DNA of 64,000 nt. Source: Mugil cephalus (Eukaryota > Chordata > Actinopteri > Mugiliformes > Mugilidae). Shown here piece by piece: positions 16,601-28,710 of the stretch (the stretch's first letter is position 1; each line of letters starts with the position of its first letter). Below the pieces are notes generated by a model. That model did no database searches. It had not been told where the DNA came from and saw only the letters and a program-made list of their open reading frames with translations. The stretch is from positions 20,130,357-20,194,356 of the forward strand of contig NC_061789.1 of assembly GCF_022458985.1 (NCBI RefSeq), written 5' to 3'. A program made the position numbers and the translations under genes.

Positions 16601-18344
16601 TCCTCCACTTGTTTTTCTCCTGATTTGCCTTTGTGATTCAGAACCAGCACGAGGAATTTCACTATAAAAACTGCTGCTATAAAAACCTCAACATTACAGC
16701 TCATGTACCTCCCAAGCACAATGATTCTCTCCAGGGATTTGCACTTACCCAAACAATGTCAGGTCAGTGAGAAGACTCTGCAGCATCACATTATTTTCAT
16801 TAGATCAGGTGTAATGTCTCACAGTGTTACACATGCCACATTGCATTGGAGATGCATTTTTACAGCTCAACTCGGTTGGCAATACGACCACTAACCACAA
16901 GATGGCATCCAACACCTTTTCTTGCAGAGCCGTACATCAGAGAGAGCCTGGCCATCTGAAATCATGGGCGCCATGTTAGATACATCGGAGGGAAGATTCT
17001 ACAGTGTAACCCTATGGGGTGGATGTGCTACATTGAAATGAATGTCTAATTTTCAGCATTAACGGACCTATAAATGTTATTGTCAACGTCTGTCAATATG
17101 TAACAGGCGCTCACTTAAATACCCCAACTCCTACTTACTTTAAATATCTTAACTGAGCCTGTAAAATGCTTTGTAGCCCAATCACCTCAGTCAGTCACAG
17201 AGCTGTGTTTACCTTCTCCCCAGTCTCTGTGTTCATCCATCTCCGTTGAAAGTTTGAAATTACTCAGAAAAATTATACATACTCAGAAATAGTGAAAACT
17301 AAACTAGCCTTACTGTTATTAAGTATCATCATTATAACATTAGCACACTAGCCTTAATAACTTAGCAGTAACCGAGTCAAAGTTATGTGTCAATTAAATT
17401 TGCCCATCTAAATAGACATAAATTACATGCACAGGTGGGTTTCATGTAGTCTATATATGAAGGTAGCTGCTACTTTTCTAAGCCTTTAGCCTAGATAACT
17501 AGCTAGCATAGGGCTAGCATAAAGCTAGGTTAACTTCAAACTTCATTTGCAAAGCAGTGTTGGGCGTTTTTGAGATCAAGGCAGGTGAATATTGGCTAGA
17601 TGTAGCTAATGAAACACACGACCAGCTCAGACCCTAGTTGGCCAGACTCTCTTTAATATACGGCTCTACTTTTTTGGTGATGCAAAGTGAAGAATGTTCA
17701 ATGAATTAAAACATTTACAAGTCCACCACTGCTGAAACAATTCAATAAATGCAATCACGTAATCAACTATTTAAATAACATTACTCACTCATTTTGAAAT
17801 GTTACTCGTCCCTCCATCCAAGCAGCAAAATGATCAATCATCCATCAAAAGAAATTCCATTTAATTCAAACATCTCTGACTAGATGCATTTCACAGGAAT
17901 GTCTTTGTGCTAGATGAAAGAACTAAAAGTGCAAGAACTGGGAAAAACTTTTATTTTAATCTAATCTTATTTTATTTTATCTTTCTTTTTGCTTGTGTTT
18001 TTTAAGAGTGTTTATGTGCAGCTAAGCTACTGTGACCAAGTAATTCCCCTTGTGGATCATTATTGTCTGTCTAAATATGAAAAGACAAGTTATTTCTTCC
18101 TTTCTTCGTGTGAGGTCGTTCACCCAATGTTCCCAAAGAACAAACCTCCCTTACCAATTGTTTGAACTACCCACTTGAATTGTCCTTATCTAAAAAGGAG
18201 GAAAATACAAGGAAGAATAAATAAAACACTATTATTAGTGAAACTGGATAATATAGTAATGTGATTACTATAAAGCACACAAACATCTGTTTGATCTCAT
18301 GTTGATTTGTCAAGTTATCCTGATAACACAGTGAACCTAGATTA
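13639..18344. other. Intergenic, no gene recognised
   Basis: No exon-like open frame with convincing splice sites was seen. The stretch 14880-15250 is of balanced composition, with several ATTA/TAAT cores, and could be a conserved non-coding element. The stretch 15940-16020 (CTGTAAATCAAGATGGAC, then CCCCCCAGTGAC) resembles a fish SINE-like repeat also present behind the ApoL genes. The stretch 17950-18080 resembles a LINE 3' tail (CTACTGTGACCAAGTAATTCC). Confidence 0.4.
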
Positions 18345-20105
18345 GATTAGAGTCTTTATTGTCATTGCACGGTAGCATATAACAATATACATTGCACAAC
18401 GAAATTGAGGTACAGCTCTCCTGTCAGTGTAAAAGATAAATATTCAATAAATAACTAAACTAGACAAGGCATGTACAACAAACAAACTAAAAAGGACACT
18501 ATATACAAATTAGTATGTAAACAGGACTGTGTGATATTGCACTTAAAATGTAAACAGGACTGTATAATATTGCACTAGTTTGGGGAAAAGGAAAAAACTT
18601 ATTGCACAGTAATTATTTCCATGAAAGTGAAACGTTGTGGCTAAAATGACACGATTGTGTCAGCTGTTTTTGTTTAGCAGGGCTATGGCCTTGTTGTAGA
18701 AACTGTCCCTCAGTGTGTTTGTCCTTGTTTTCAGCATCCTGAAATGTCTGCCAGATGGCAGGAGCCGGAACACCCGGTGACCTGGGTGTGAAATGTCTTT
18801 CAGGATACTGCGTGCCTTCCTCAGGCAGCGGGTGCTGTAGAGGACCTGTAGGGAGGGGATAGGGTGTACCCTCTACCCTTTGTAGTGCCTTTCTATGTGC
18901 CATGGTGCAGCTGGAAAACCACATACATAAACGGTATGTCAGCAGACTCTCAATGGAGCAGCAGTAGAAGACAGTCAGCAGCTCCCTCTTTAGGTTGATT
19001 CTCCTGAGGATCCTCAGAAAGTTAAGCTGCTGCTGGGCTTCCTTCACAACCGCTGAGGTGTTGGAGCTCCATCTGAGGTCTGCATCCATGTGCACACCCA
19101 GAACTTGAAGCTGTGCAACCTCTCCACAGACTCCCCGCTAATGCAGATGGGCTGCAGGTCAGTTTTCCTCCTCCCGTAGTCCACAATCATCTCCTTTGTT
19201 TTCAAGGTGTTGAGGACCAAGTTGTTGTCGTCACACCACTCCACCAGCCTCTGGACCCCCTCCCTGTAGGCAGTCTCGTCACCACCAGAGATTAGTCCCA
19301 CTAAGGTGGTGTCGTCTGCAAATTTAACAATGATGTTGTCTGGGTGGTTGCTGACACAGTCATGGGTGTACAGAGTGTAGAGCAGAGGACTGAGTACACA
19401 GCCCTGTGGGGAGCCGATGTTGAGGCTTAAGGCTGTTGAGAGATGGGGCCCGACTCTGACTCTCTGTACACGGTTGGAGAGGAAGTCTGTAATCCAGCAG
19501 CAGGTGGTGGCTGGGAGTCCAATGTCCAGCAGTTTTTCTGTCAGTCTGTCCGGGAGTATGGTGTTAAAGGCAGAGCTAAAGTCAATAAAGAGTCTGGCAT
19601 AGCGTCCCTGTTGTTCCAGATGGGAGATGGTGGTGTGGAGCACTGTGTAGATGGCATCCTCTGTTGATGTGTTCGATCTGTATGCAAATTGGGTCAAATG
19701 TGGGTGGGAGGCAGGACGTGATGTGGCGTCGGACCAGAATCTCGAAGCACATCATGACCAACTGGTCTGTAGTCGTTAAGATTGTTGATGGTGGTCTTTT
19801 TAGGCAGGCGGGTGGTGTATGCAGGAATCAGCAGCATGGACATATGATCTGACAGACCCAGATGTGGTAGTGGTCTTACTCTATAGCCTCTCTGGATGTT
19901 GCTATAGACTTTGTCCAGCGTGTTTAGGCCTCTTGTTTCACATTGGACATGCTGAAAGAGTTACGGTAGTACTGAATTCAATTCAGCATGGTTAAAGTCC
20001 CCTGCTATGATGTACACTGCCTCTGGATGAGAGTGCTGGCTGCTAACTGCTCTATGTAGTTCCCCCAGAGCTATGTTAGCATTAGCCTGCAGCTTGAAAC
20101 AAATC
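18345..20105 (-). pseudogene. Non-LTR retrotransposon remnant with endonuclease end and RT
   Basis: On the minus strand the order is an endonuclease carboxy part (IIAGDFNHAEL near 19990, then NTLDKVYSNIQRGYRV and LPHLGLSDHM), a junction near 19790, then a reverse transcriptase. The RT is open over 19044-19697 and holds FIDFSSAFNTI, GSPQGCVLSPLLYTLYTHDC and an intact VKFADDTTLVG catalytic box. A frameshift near 19070-19095 separates the terminal part (LRRINLKRELLTVFYCCSIES), which continues to about 18870. The left end (18345-18430, GTCTTTATTGTCATTGCAC read on the plus strand) is the usual 3' tail of such fish elements. The region between endonuclease and RT is missing, so it is not autonomous. 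Confidence 0.85.
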
Positions 20106-21260
20106 CCTCAATTGATACTCAAGGACAACCCCATAACAGAGCACCTCCCACCTCCAGCTGATGTGGAGACATAACTTGACATTCAACACAGTGGAGCATT
20201 ACAAACAAACAAACAGGAATGGAGCAGGAATCTAAACACACAATAATGTCACCGAACTAACGCTGGAGTAGTAAATATGTGGCCTCGGGGTCTGATAATC
20301 AGCCGAAAGAAAGACACAAACATCAGCTCCTTCTACGGCTGTTGCTTTCTGAATTAAACTTTCATAAGAGACACAATGGGCTCTTTCTTTGGCCAACACA
20401 GTCAAAGAATAGAGCGTGGTTGAGTCACGTGATTATCGCCTGAGACAGCATGTTAGTTTCAGTTTTTTGAGGAGTGCAGTGCAATGCAGTTACTGCTGCA
20501 CTGCACTGCACTGTGCTCCATTAATATGACGTCTTTGCTGGTCATTTCATGCCAATTGTGAAATTCTCAAAAGTTTTGAGAATCTTGGAGGCCCTCATAG
20601 GCCCAGTCATCCATCAACAGATTTCCTCACCCTTTACATGTCATTTATAAGGAAAAATTAGTTTTGAAGACTTTTAGTTTTTCTTGAGTTCACAAAGCAA
20701 GACCACTGCCTATGTCTCTTTCCCACGCTTACCTATAAGGGATTTTCTTAACCCTCTACCTCACTGTTCATTTCAGTTTGCAACCATCCTCCTCCTCATC
20801 CCCCTTTTCTTTTCAAATCTTACTTACCAATATTTAGTTGGGTCAGAAGTTTAAAGCAGTATGCTTGTAAAGAATAACACTGATAAAATGGTAAGCGAAC
20901 AAACAAAATTTGTAACAGGGCAGTGGTGAACTGCTGTGATTTGAGAAAACAGCATTTTTTATTTTTTTTTAAATTACATTTTCAGAAAACAAAACACGTC
21001 CACCTTTGGCCTTTATAGTTTTATTCCAGTGTTCAATCAATCCTGCATCTAAAATAAATAAAACGTTTGACAAAAGAAAATGTGTTTGGACGTGCGTATT
21101 TCCTACAGCACTTGAAGGCAACACCAGGAAATCCGTTCTGAATAGCTGTGAAGCCATTTACCACCCAGCCGGGACTTTTCCCACTTTGCCAGCTCTGTAA
21201 ACAATATCTGGCCTTGAACTGGTTAACTTCGAAAGTGGGCATGTCTCAACCTACTGAGGA
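20106..21260. other. Intergenic, upstream of ApoL gene A
   Basis: No gene is seen. It contains the hairpin listed at 20473-20512 and AT-rich sequence. From about 21170 the sequence becomes alignable with the regions in front of genes B and C (for example TTAACTTC...GGGCATGTCTCAACCTACTGA), marking the start of the duplicated promoter module. Confidence 0.5.
20473..20512. repeat. Inverted repeat (17-bp arms)
   Basis: The arms AGTGCAGTGCAATGCAG (20473-20489) and CTGCACTGCACTGCACT (20496-20512) pair with one mismatch around a 6-nt loop. The arms are themselves made of a TGCAG/CTGCA-type short repeat, so the structure may simply be a degenerate tandem repeat. Confidence 0.7.
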
Positions 21261-21268
21261 GGACAAAA

Positions 21269-21280
21269 GGAAACGAAACT
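21269..21280 (+). promoter_or_regulatory. IRF/ISRE-like element of ApoL gene A
   Basis: GGAAACGAAACT holds two GAAAC half sites spaced by one base less than a perfect ISRE (GAAANNGAAAC). It occupies the same place, about 140 bp before the start codon, as the better-matching elements in front of genes B and C. Confidence 0.5.
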
Positions 21281-21418
21281 AAAGCTACGTGTGTTCCACC
21301 CAAGCTCTCTAGGTGGGGTTTTAGTTATTTTAAGCGAGTCGGTTTCCAATCAGTTTTCAGTTTATACAGGTGAAGTTGAAACCTCAATAAGGAGTTTAAG
21401 ACTGCACGAGTGGAGGGC

Positions 21419-24400
21419 ATGATGTCTCCAACAAGGTAAAGTTTCAATGTGTATCACTTTCTGCAATAAGAGAAGTAATACGTTCTTATTCGTTGCCTAT
21501 GATGTCTTTGTGCAAGATGTATAACTAGTCTCACTTCACAGCCAGTGAGGTGTAGTTACAGCTGCAAACTTGTAAATTGGAGTTTGCTTTAAAAGCATGT
21601 TATAATATTTATATATATATATATATATATCTATAAGAAATTCTCTTCATAAAAATGTTAGACTGGACGCAAATTCTCACGGGAGCATACCTGTGTTCCC
21701 CGGGTTCCTAACCCTAACCCTTTTTTTTTTTTTTTTTTTTTTTAAAAAGGGTCCTATGTTCCCCGGTCACATACAAAGCAGGGAACATAGGACCCGGGAA
21801 ACATAGGGATGATCCCAGTTCTCACATTTATTTTGCCAAAACTCTCAGGGAGGACAGAGCTGGCAGTGTCAGACAATGGGCCTATGATGTCTAACCTGTT
21901 CAACGGGAAAATCAACAGGAGGGCAACTAAACTAGACTAGATTGGCACATTGTACTACCACCTGCAGCCCACTTAATAGTTGCCACTTATCAGTTGAGCA
22001 ATTTGGGACTTAAAACTAATTCAAATAAAGATAAAGTGACTACTCACAATAAGAGCAGAGTACGATTACAGGGCTGCTGAAATATAATTATCTGACTGGA
22101 AGGGCAAAAGTTCACAGGATCTATGCAAATCTAAAGAGGCTATTACTATGTTTTAGTGTGATCATACTCAAGGCTCAGTTAGATCACATTGTATACAAAA
22201 AAATAAAAAATACAAAAAGAAAGAACCTCATATTACTGTCATATTGAATTAGGTAGAAAAAAACCCAAAACATTTTCTTTTCCCCGCTGGCTGGTTTCCA
22301 CCAAATATCTCCAATGGGTAAATCTTTGATGACCTCTAGTAACTTTACTGTATGTGAACTAAACAGTGAAAATTATTAATCATTTTACAAAAAGCAAACT
22401 TCAGATAAGATAACGTTGTAAGTTGGCGACACCTGCTGGCCAGACCATATAAATGCATTATTTGTTTTTACACCAAACGTGGAGGACATTTATTATGAGG
22501 ACTGTCCTGCAGAGCTGTGCATCCCAAATGTGAAGTCAAGTGAAGCACTTTGTTTTCAAAAACATGTTTCTCTGTAACTTTCCACCAAGAACAAGTATTT
22601 ATTGTCTGTTTATTGTATTGTTTGGAAATCTCTCAGATTTCTCAGAAAGGAACTCCAAGAGGCTTTGTGCCACTACACCACAGATACTCTCACCTACATC
22701 CATACAGTGAGAGGATTCTGTGAAGGGTCCTCCAAATGGATGCTCAGGAGGGGGACAGAGTTAGACATGATGACGGACATCAAAGACAGGGTTGATAAAA
22801 TCAGCCTCACCATCAGTCATGTTACAGAGTCAGAATCCAAAGGTACAGCCTTAAAAGAATATTTGGAGAACAAGTTCACACAGGTGACTGCAGACCGCAG
22901 GCGTGCCGAGCTGGAAAAGGAGCTGGATGAAGTGTTGAAGGACACTCTGGAAGGTCTGGAGAAGCTCGACTGCTTCCTGGATGCAGTGGAGAAGCTGGCT
23001 GTTACCTCACTGCACGTGTTCACGGAGAACCAGGTGTTACGCCTCCCCAAAGAGATCAGCATTGATCTTGTTCAGGTTGTCATCAATGCTGCACGACTAG
23101 TCTGCCCTCTTCTCCTGGACTTTAAAAGAGATGCAAACGTCTTCTTCACTCCCAAACTTCAGAATGTTGACGTGCTGGCATATCAACTGGACAGATACAT
23201 ACAGACCACCACCATAATCTGTGAGAAGTTGGAGAAAAGGTAAATTGACTTTTAGATACTAAAGTCATTTTGCACAGTAAACATCTTACTCTGTAGAAAA
23301 TAAATTATAACTAAAGTTTTTCACAGCTGCTTTAGTGACTTTTGCCTGAAGACGACCTCAGAAACTGTGGTAGACCTCGATGTAGATTTGTCTGAACACG
23401 ACTCACGAACGATGCTTGATCACATCACTCAGCTTAATGAAATCAGGTGAGTTTTAACATAGTATATGTTTGGCCCAAAAATGGTCTACATACTGCAGAG
23501 CCCCGGAGGCAGTTTGGATGCTTACTCAGGGCATCTCAGCCAGGGGATGCAAACATTCTGTCCTAAAGCTGCCTCTACTGCTCCTCCTGCCACCTCTACT
23601 GCCACCATGATATAACATGTATAGTGTAGAGCACCGGTGTCAAACAGAAGGCCCGCGGGCCAAAAGCGGCCCGCCAGAGGGTCTGATCTGGCCTGTGGGA
23701 TGAATTTGCAAAGTGCAAAAATGGCATCGAAGACATTAACTGCAAATTTTCCAAGAAAAGTAACCACTTTTTCAAGGTTTCACACAAGTTTAGCAAGAGC
23801 TGTGGACATACCACAACATTGAGACGTACAGAAATTGCACTTCTTTTTCTCAAGAAACATCTGTTTTTTTAGAAAAGATTTTGTAATGGAGCAATTCATT
23901 AAACGTAAACACTTTCATGATGTACTTGTTTGTGCTAAAACAAAAGGAAACATTTGAAGTTGTCATTATTTCAAGGTCTGGCCCCCCTGAGATCATATTG
24001 CCCCTGAACTAACATGAGTTTGACACCCCTGGTGTAGATCATAGGTGTTCAACAGGGGTTCTGTGACCCCTAGGGGCTCTGCAGAGGTACTGCAGGGGGT
24101 CACAAAGTAATTGCTGGATTAGACATTTTTATGTATTTTTTTAATCTTCTCCCATAAATTTAAAATCTGTTAAATACACATTAACATGAATCCAACATAT
24201 TTTAGTAAAAGCATAAGGGATAGCTTAATATTGAATTCAACATGATAATAATAATGCATATTTATAAATAGCACTAGTCTGAGATTACTATAGAACACAT
24301 ACAGTAGGTAGGAGGTCCCTACTTAATCTTGCAAAATCTTTGGTTGATTAGACATTTATATATATATATATCTTTAATCTTCTCCCACAAATTTAAAGAG

Positions 24401-25749
24401 AGCTTATTCAGTCCCCAGGCGAAGTCCCATGTATCTATGTATGTTTATATGAGGTATGTTTATGTTTATGGCAGTTGCATTGCTGCCCATACACATGTTT
24501 GAAATAAAATAAATGAATATTTGGACTTGTGCAATGTTTGAATAGCTTAATATTGAATGCAAAATGATAATAATAATATATATTTGTAAATAGCACTAGG
24601 CAGAGTTTAATATAGAACACATATAGTAGGTAGGGGGTCCCAACTTAATCTCTTCATCAGTTTGGTCCTTGACCTGAAAAATGTTGAAGATCCCTGGTTT
24701 AGTGTATCTCAACAACCACCAGATGAATTTCATGCCAACACACTTGTCTCTTACGAAATTAATTATAATCACTTTTTTCTTCTGTCAGGGAGGACCAGAA
24801 CTTTCGAATGGTCTTCTTGTTCCAAGAGGAAATGTGTTCTGTCTTCATCAATGAGTTCAACAAGCGGCAGCCCAGGATGCTGCAATTTCTGAACGAGCTG
24901 GAGGAGACAGCTGTTCAGCTAGATAGGATGAATAAGGGGGCAAAGATCTCCAGTGTGGCAGGTAGCTCAGTGGGGGCAGTTGGAGGTGTGCTGTCCATTG
25001 TTGGTTTGGCATTAATTCCTTTCACAGCAGGAGTGTCTTTAGCTTTGACAATGACTGGCGTAGGGCTGGGAATCACCAGTGGAGTCAACAGTTTAGTCAC
25101 CACTGCAACAGAGGTTGGAGTTAATGCTACACAACAAAAGAAAGCCAGTGCAGTCTTTGAGAGCTTCATGGAAGATGTGCAGCGTCTCCAAGATTGTGTG
25201 GAGGAGGTGACCAAGCAAACAATCTCAAGACTAGAAGCAAATATGGTAGATGTGGCTGTGGGAGTAGGCAGGATTGCTGTTAAGGTTGGTAGTATTGGAA
25301 AAGGTATTGATTCCATTGTTGATGCTGCCTCCGCTGTTAAGCTGTTAAAAAGTGAAGAACTCATTTCCAGTGCTGGTAAAGTGGTGGCTCAGGAGGGAAA
25401 GGCCTTACGTAATGTGCCCAGGGTTGCCGCAGATATCCCAGATATTGGTCAGGCTGCAGTCAAAGGGCCACTTGCCCTCACCAGGTCAGCCAGAGCTGGT
25501 TTCATTGCTCTGAATGCTCTCTTCCTTGGCATGGATATATTCTTCATATGTAAAGACAGCATCGGTCTGGCCAAAGGCAGCGAGGCTGAAGTCTCACAGT
25601 TTATCAGAGCCAGAGCTGCACTTTGGAGCTCTGAGATGGACTCATGGGAGAAGATCCACGATTGTCTGAACAAAGGTCTGCTAACATCAGGGAAAAAGAG
25701 TGCTGTCCTAGAGACACGATTTTATCAGGAGCAGAGTTTGGGAGACTAA
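21419..25749 (+). CDS. Apolipoprotein L-like protein, gene A
   Basis: Four coding exons: 21419-21435, 22646-23239, 23327-23446 and 24789-25749. All have GT/AG borders and matching phases, giving 1692 nt (563 residues). The first exon carries only ATGATGTCTCCAACAAG; its AG joins the A of exon 2 to give Arg. Residues 6-243 form a predominantly helical, fish-type N-terminal region with no domain I recognise. Residues 244-563 are the ApoL domain: a glycine-rich hydrophobic hairpin at about 296-353 (SVAGSSVGAVGGVLSIVG, later TMTGVGLGITSGV), a helical linker, and a second hydrophobic segment at about 481-498 (IALNALFLGMDIFFIC). Human ApoL proteins with this core are intracellular or secreted membrane-active, interferon-induced proteins; the function in fish is inferred. 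No signal peptide is seen. Intron 3 holds two hAT-like insertions. This gene has the longest last exon of the array. Confidence 0.85.
21609..21630. repeat. (TA)n microsatellite
   Basis: A short TA array in intron 1 of ApoL gene A. Confidence 0.9.
21680..21825. repeat. Small inverted-repeat element with poly-T centre
   Basis: GGGTCCTATGTTCCC and GGGAACATAGGACCC face each other around a short spacer (about 21749-21793), preceded by an 18-plus poly-T run and a further TGTTCCCCGGG copy. It looks like a small foldback or MITE fragment inserted into intron 1 of gene A; the corresponding part of gene B lacks it. The element borders are approximate. Confidence 0.55.
23632..24031. mobile_element. Non-autonomous hAT-like element 1 in intron 3 of gene A
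   Basis: A 400-bp element with terminal inverted repeats CACCGGTGTCAAAC and GTTTGACACCCCTG. The ends begin CA and finish TG. An 8-bp duplication flanks it: GTGTAGAG at 23624-23631 and GTGTAGAT at 24032-24039, 7 of 8 matching. The GGCCCGCGGGCC stretch just inside is typical of a widespread vertebrate hAT MITE family. No transposase is encoded. Confidence 0.85.
24040..24696. mobile_element. Non-autonomous hAT-like element 2 in intron 3 of gene A
   Basis: It begins directly behind the right duplication of element 1 with CATAGGTGTTCAACAGGGG and ends TTGAAGATCCCTG, followed by GTTTAGTG, a relative of the same 8-bp target. Inside, a segment of roughly 230 bp (TAATCTTCTCCCA through GGTAGG) is present twice, at about 24140-24320 and 24373-24640. 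AT-rich, with no coding capacity. Confidence 0.7.
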
Positions 25750-26581
25750 CTATATCTGATCACAACGAAGCAAAAATTAAAGAAAGCTGATGTCACAGCT
25801 GGTATTGATCATTGACTATATAAAGATGGATGGCAGAGGAGCTCTTCTAAAGTGAAGTCAAAGCAAGTAGAGCTCCCCCTGGTGACTGACAACAGTATAG
25901 GTCATATGCTCCACCCCTTTCATGTTAGTGGATGGAAGTTGGGCCAAACTAATATTCTTCAAGGATGGAGTCAGATAGTTAATATAATGCTGATACATGT
26001 TCAAGTGTCATTTTTCTGAGAATTTTCGTTTTATTTAGTTATTTGATGCTATAGGAACATTTATATATAACTGGTGGCGGTAGAGCAGACCATATTAATT
26101 AAATGAAAATGAAAGTAAGCCTGGAGGAAGAGTAGGTGGGTCATTGATATCATGACTCCACTGTCAGACTGTACTCTGACTCCAAAATTGCAAGAGGAGG
26201 GCCCATAGCACCTGAAAAATAGCCTCATTTCGGTCAATTCAAGGAAGTGGTATAAATATGGACAATGCGTCCACTGTCCATATTTATACAGCTTATGGTA
26301 TTGATCATGCAGCTGTGCCTTTAGCCATCTTTAACTACTCATTTTGTCAAATAAACATGAGCTTTGATAAATGACCAGTTGCACTCATTAAATTGAAATT
26401 GTTCCATTGTAAGTTCTTCATTTCCTTATGTTTATTCATTTCTTTCATATATATATATTTTTTATTTTAGTTTTAATAATGTACATCACAGCGACTTTTT
26501 GGCTCTTTTTGTGTATAAGTGAATTTCGTTGTACAGATCACTTCATTTTGTTAAAAGTACATTGTTGTCACTAATTGAAAG

Positions 26582-26587
26582 AATAAA
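26582..26587 (+). terminator. Probable polyadenylation signal of ApoL gene A
   Basis: AATAAA in the context GAAAGAATAAAGTGTTTGTG. It is kept at the equivalent place behind genes B and C, implying a 3'UTR of about 830 nt. The 3'UTR contains a SINE-like repeat (about 25805-25990, ATAAAGATGGATGGCAGAGG). Confidence 0.6.
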
Positions 26588-26599
26588 GTGTTTGTGAAA

Positions 26600-28500
26600 A
26601 ATACATCTCGTTTTGTCTTCTTAGAATGAATGTCATTTGATGAATGCGCTTTAAAAAAAAAAGCATGGCAGGTTGTTTTTATTATTTATTTTTACTCACA
26701 TTCCATCCTTTCTTTTCAGCAATTGTCTGTGGCATAGAGGCACCATGAAGTTGAATGAATTACTTTAAATGTCCAGGGTTCTGATGGTGACGTCCTTTGA
26801 GAGTTTAATTCACTGGTTCCCCTTCTGAGGTTTGTGGGTTTTAAAGTCTTCGGATGAGATCAGTACATGAAGCATTTATCAATACCAAGTATACGAACTT
26901 CAGAGTGGTATGCTTTGTAGTTTGGACATGACAAGTTTGTTTTGTGAGTACAGAGGACTGTCATCCTCCCCCGTCCATGGCAGGGGTGCCCTAAGCAACC
27001 ACATAACCCCCAGATTGCTCCCCGGGCATAGCTCCCTTGGAGGCTGCAGCCCACTACTCCAACTGTACACACTACTGTGTGAACAAAGGGATGGGTCAAA
27101 TAGCAGGATTGTATTTCTCATGTGGGATCAATACAGCATAATTATAATTATTCTGGATTTGGAACAGCAGCACACTTTAAATGCATCCTGGCTGTCTCAC
27201 GTCTAGATTTCCTTCCGATCATCCATCCTCAGTGTAACAGATAGTTCAAGTACACATCAGAATCAGAATCAGAAAAGACCTTTTTGACAAGTATATTTGT
27301 GTCTTGGTGTTTGTTACATGAAAATATAGAACAAGATAAGATGAAATTAAACGTAGACATACACAAAAAATATACAAAATATAGAAAAATATATTCACTG
27401 TACAATACAACAAAAGGCATGGTGGTGCGTTTCATGTGTTCATGAGGAGCCCTGGCTTTGGACTGCAGCCACCTGTCAGAGGGGAGTCTGGCATACGGCC
27501 ATTTGGACTGTATTTAGCTAAATGCATATTTTGAACTGTAACAGTTATTGGTGATGTTTCAAAGAACACAAATACAAAGACCCTAAAAGTCGAAAAAAAA
27601 AATACCCATAGTTGAACAAAGGAAATGGTGAATGAAAAACAAAAACAGAAAGACAGGAACACATCCTGGGATACCTGGCGGTCCAGTGCCTAAATTACCT
27701 CCTGACCATCCATCCTCATTATAACAGGTAGTTCAAGTACACATACAGGCATTTGAACTGTATTTAGCCAGATGCGTACTTTTAACTGTAACAGTTATAA
27801 ACAATGTTTCAAAAGAACACAATGAAAGTTAAAAACACCCTCAAACACCCTGTAGATTTAAGCTACAAAGGAAGTGGTAAATGAAAAAGAAACACAGGAA
27901 GCATGTGATGAACAAAGCAGCGACGTGGCCTCCTAGTCTGGAGGCTTCCTGTTATGTGTGCTTCATCATGCAGGTGTAATCGGGTGTGGTATCAGTGTGA
28001 TCTCTGTGGGTTTGAACTGATTTTTTAGAAAAACAACTGCTAATGTTCAACACATTGTGTATTGTCTCAAGTGATATATAGAATGTGAATGATCCACAGG
28101 ATCTCACAATTTTCAATTCTAATCACTTAAGTGTGTGACTTTCTATTATCCAGAACAAGGATTAGCCACTTGCTGGTTTAAGGTGGTCACAAGAACAACA
28201 CAAATATATACAGTTCATAACAACAAACCATTAGCTAGGCTAATTGTATCTAATTACTGACATAGTCAGTAGCTGACCACTGGTCTGCTGGTTGGTTGTC
28301 CAGTTGGACCTGGCTTCTAAGGGAGTTTTGCCTTAGATCATGGCACAAGGGATTGTAACATCTCATCCTGTGTATTAATGAATATGAACATAACAACAAA
28401 AATGTCTGGTTATCACTAATAGCTGTAAATGCCAGTGAACACTGTACACAGGACTTTTCCAACTGTGCCAGTTTTGCAAACAATGGCTTTCCGTGAACTA
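26600..28500. other. Intergenic between ApoL A and B: repeat relics
   Basis: No gene is seen. The stretch 26930-27170 carries a SINE-like block (GCAACCACATAACCCCCAG, GCTCCCCGGGCATAG) that recurs behind genes B and C, so it predates the gene duplications. The stretch 27255-27420 is a minus-strand LINE 3' tail (CAGAATCAGAAAAGACC, GTGTCTTGGTG). Confidence 0.55.
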
Positions 28501-28542
28501 GTTAACTTCAGAAATGGGCATGTCTCAACCTACTGATGAGGA

Positions 28543-28553
28543 GAAAGCGAAAC
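28543..28553 (+). promoter_or_regulatory. ISRE of ApoL gene B
   Basis: GAAAGCGAAAC fits the interferon-stimulated response element core GAAANNGAAAC exactly and lies 158 bp before the start codon of gene B. The surrounding 150 bp align with the regions before genes A and C. Confidence 0.65.
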
Positions 28554-28710
28554 AAAGCCTACCTGAGTGCTACCCAAGTTCTCCACTCAGCAGAAGTTTA
28601 GTTATTTCTTTCTAAGCGAGCTGCGTTCCAATCAATTTTCATTTTTATTTTATTAATACAGGTGAAGTTGAAACCTCAATTAGGGGCTAAAGACTGCACA
28701 AGGGGAGGGC

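Noticed and set aside
21709-21720. CCTAACCCTAACCC telomere-like sequence
   Set aside because: Only two units, next to a poly-T run in a small foldback element. Not an interstitial telomere array.
22817-23062. Antisense open frames over ApoL exon 2 (also over exons 2 and 4 of the other copies)
   Set aside because: They mirror the codon pattern of the sense exons and have no splice or promoter context of their own.
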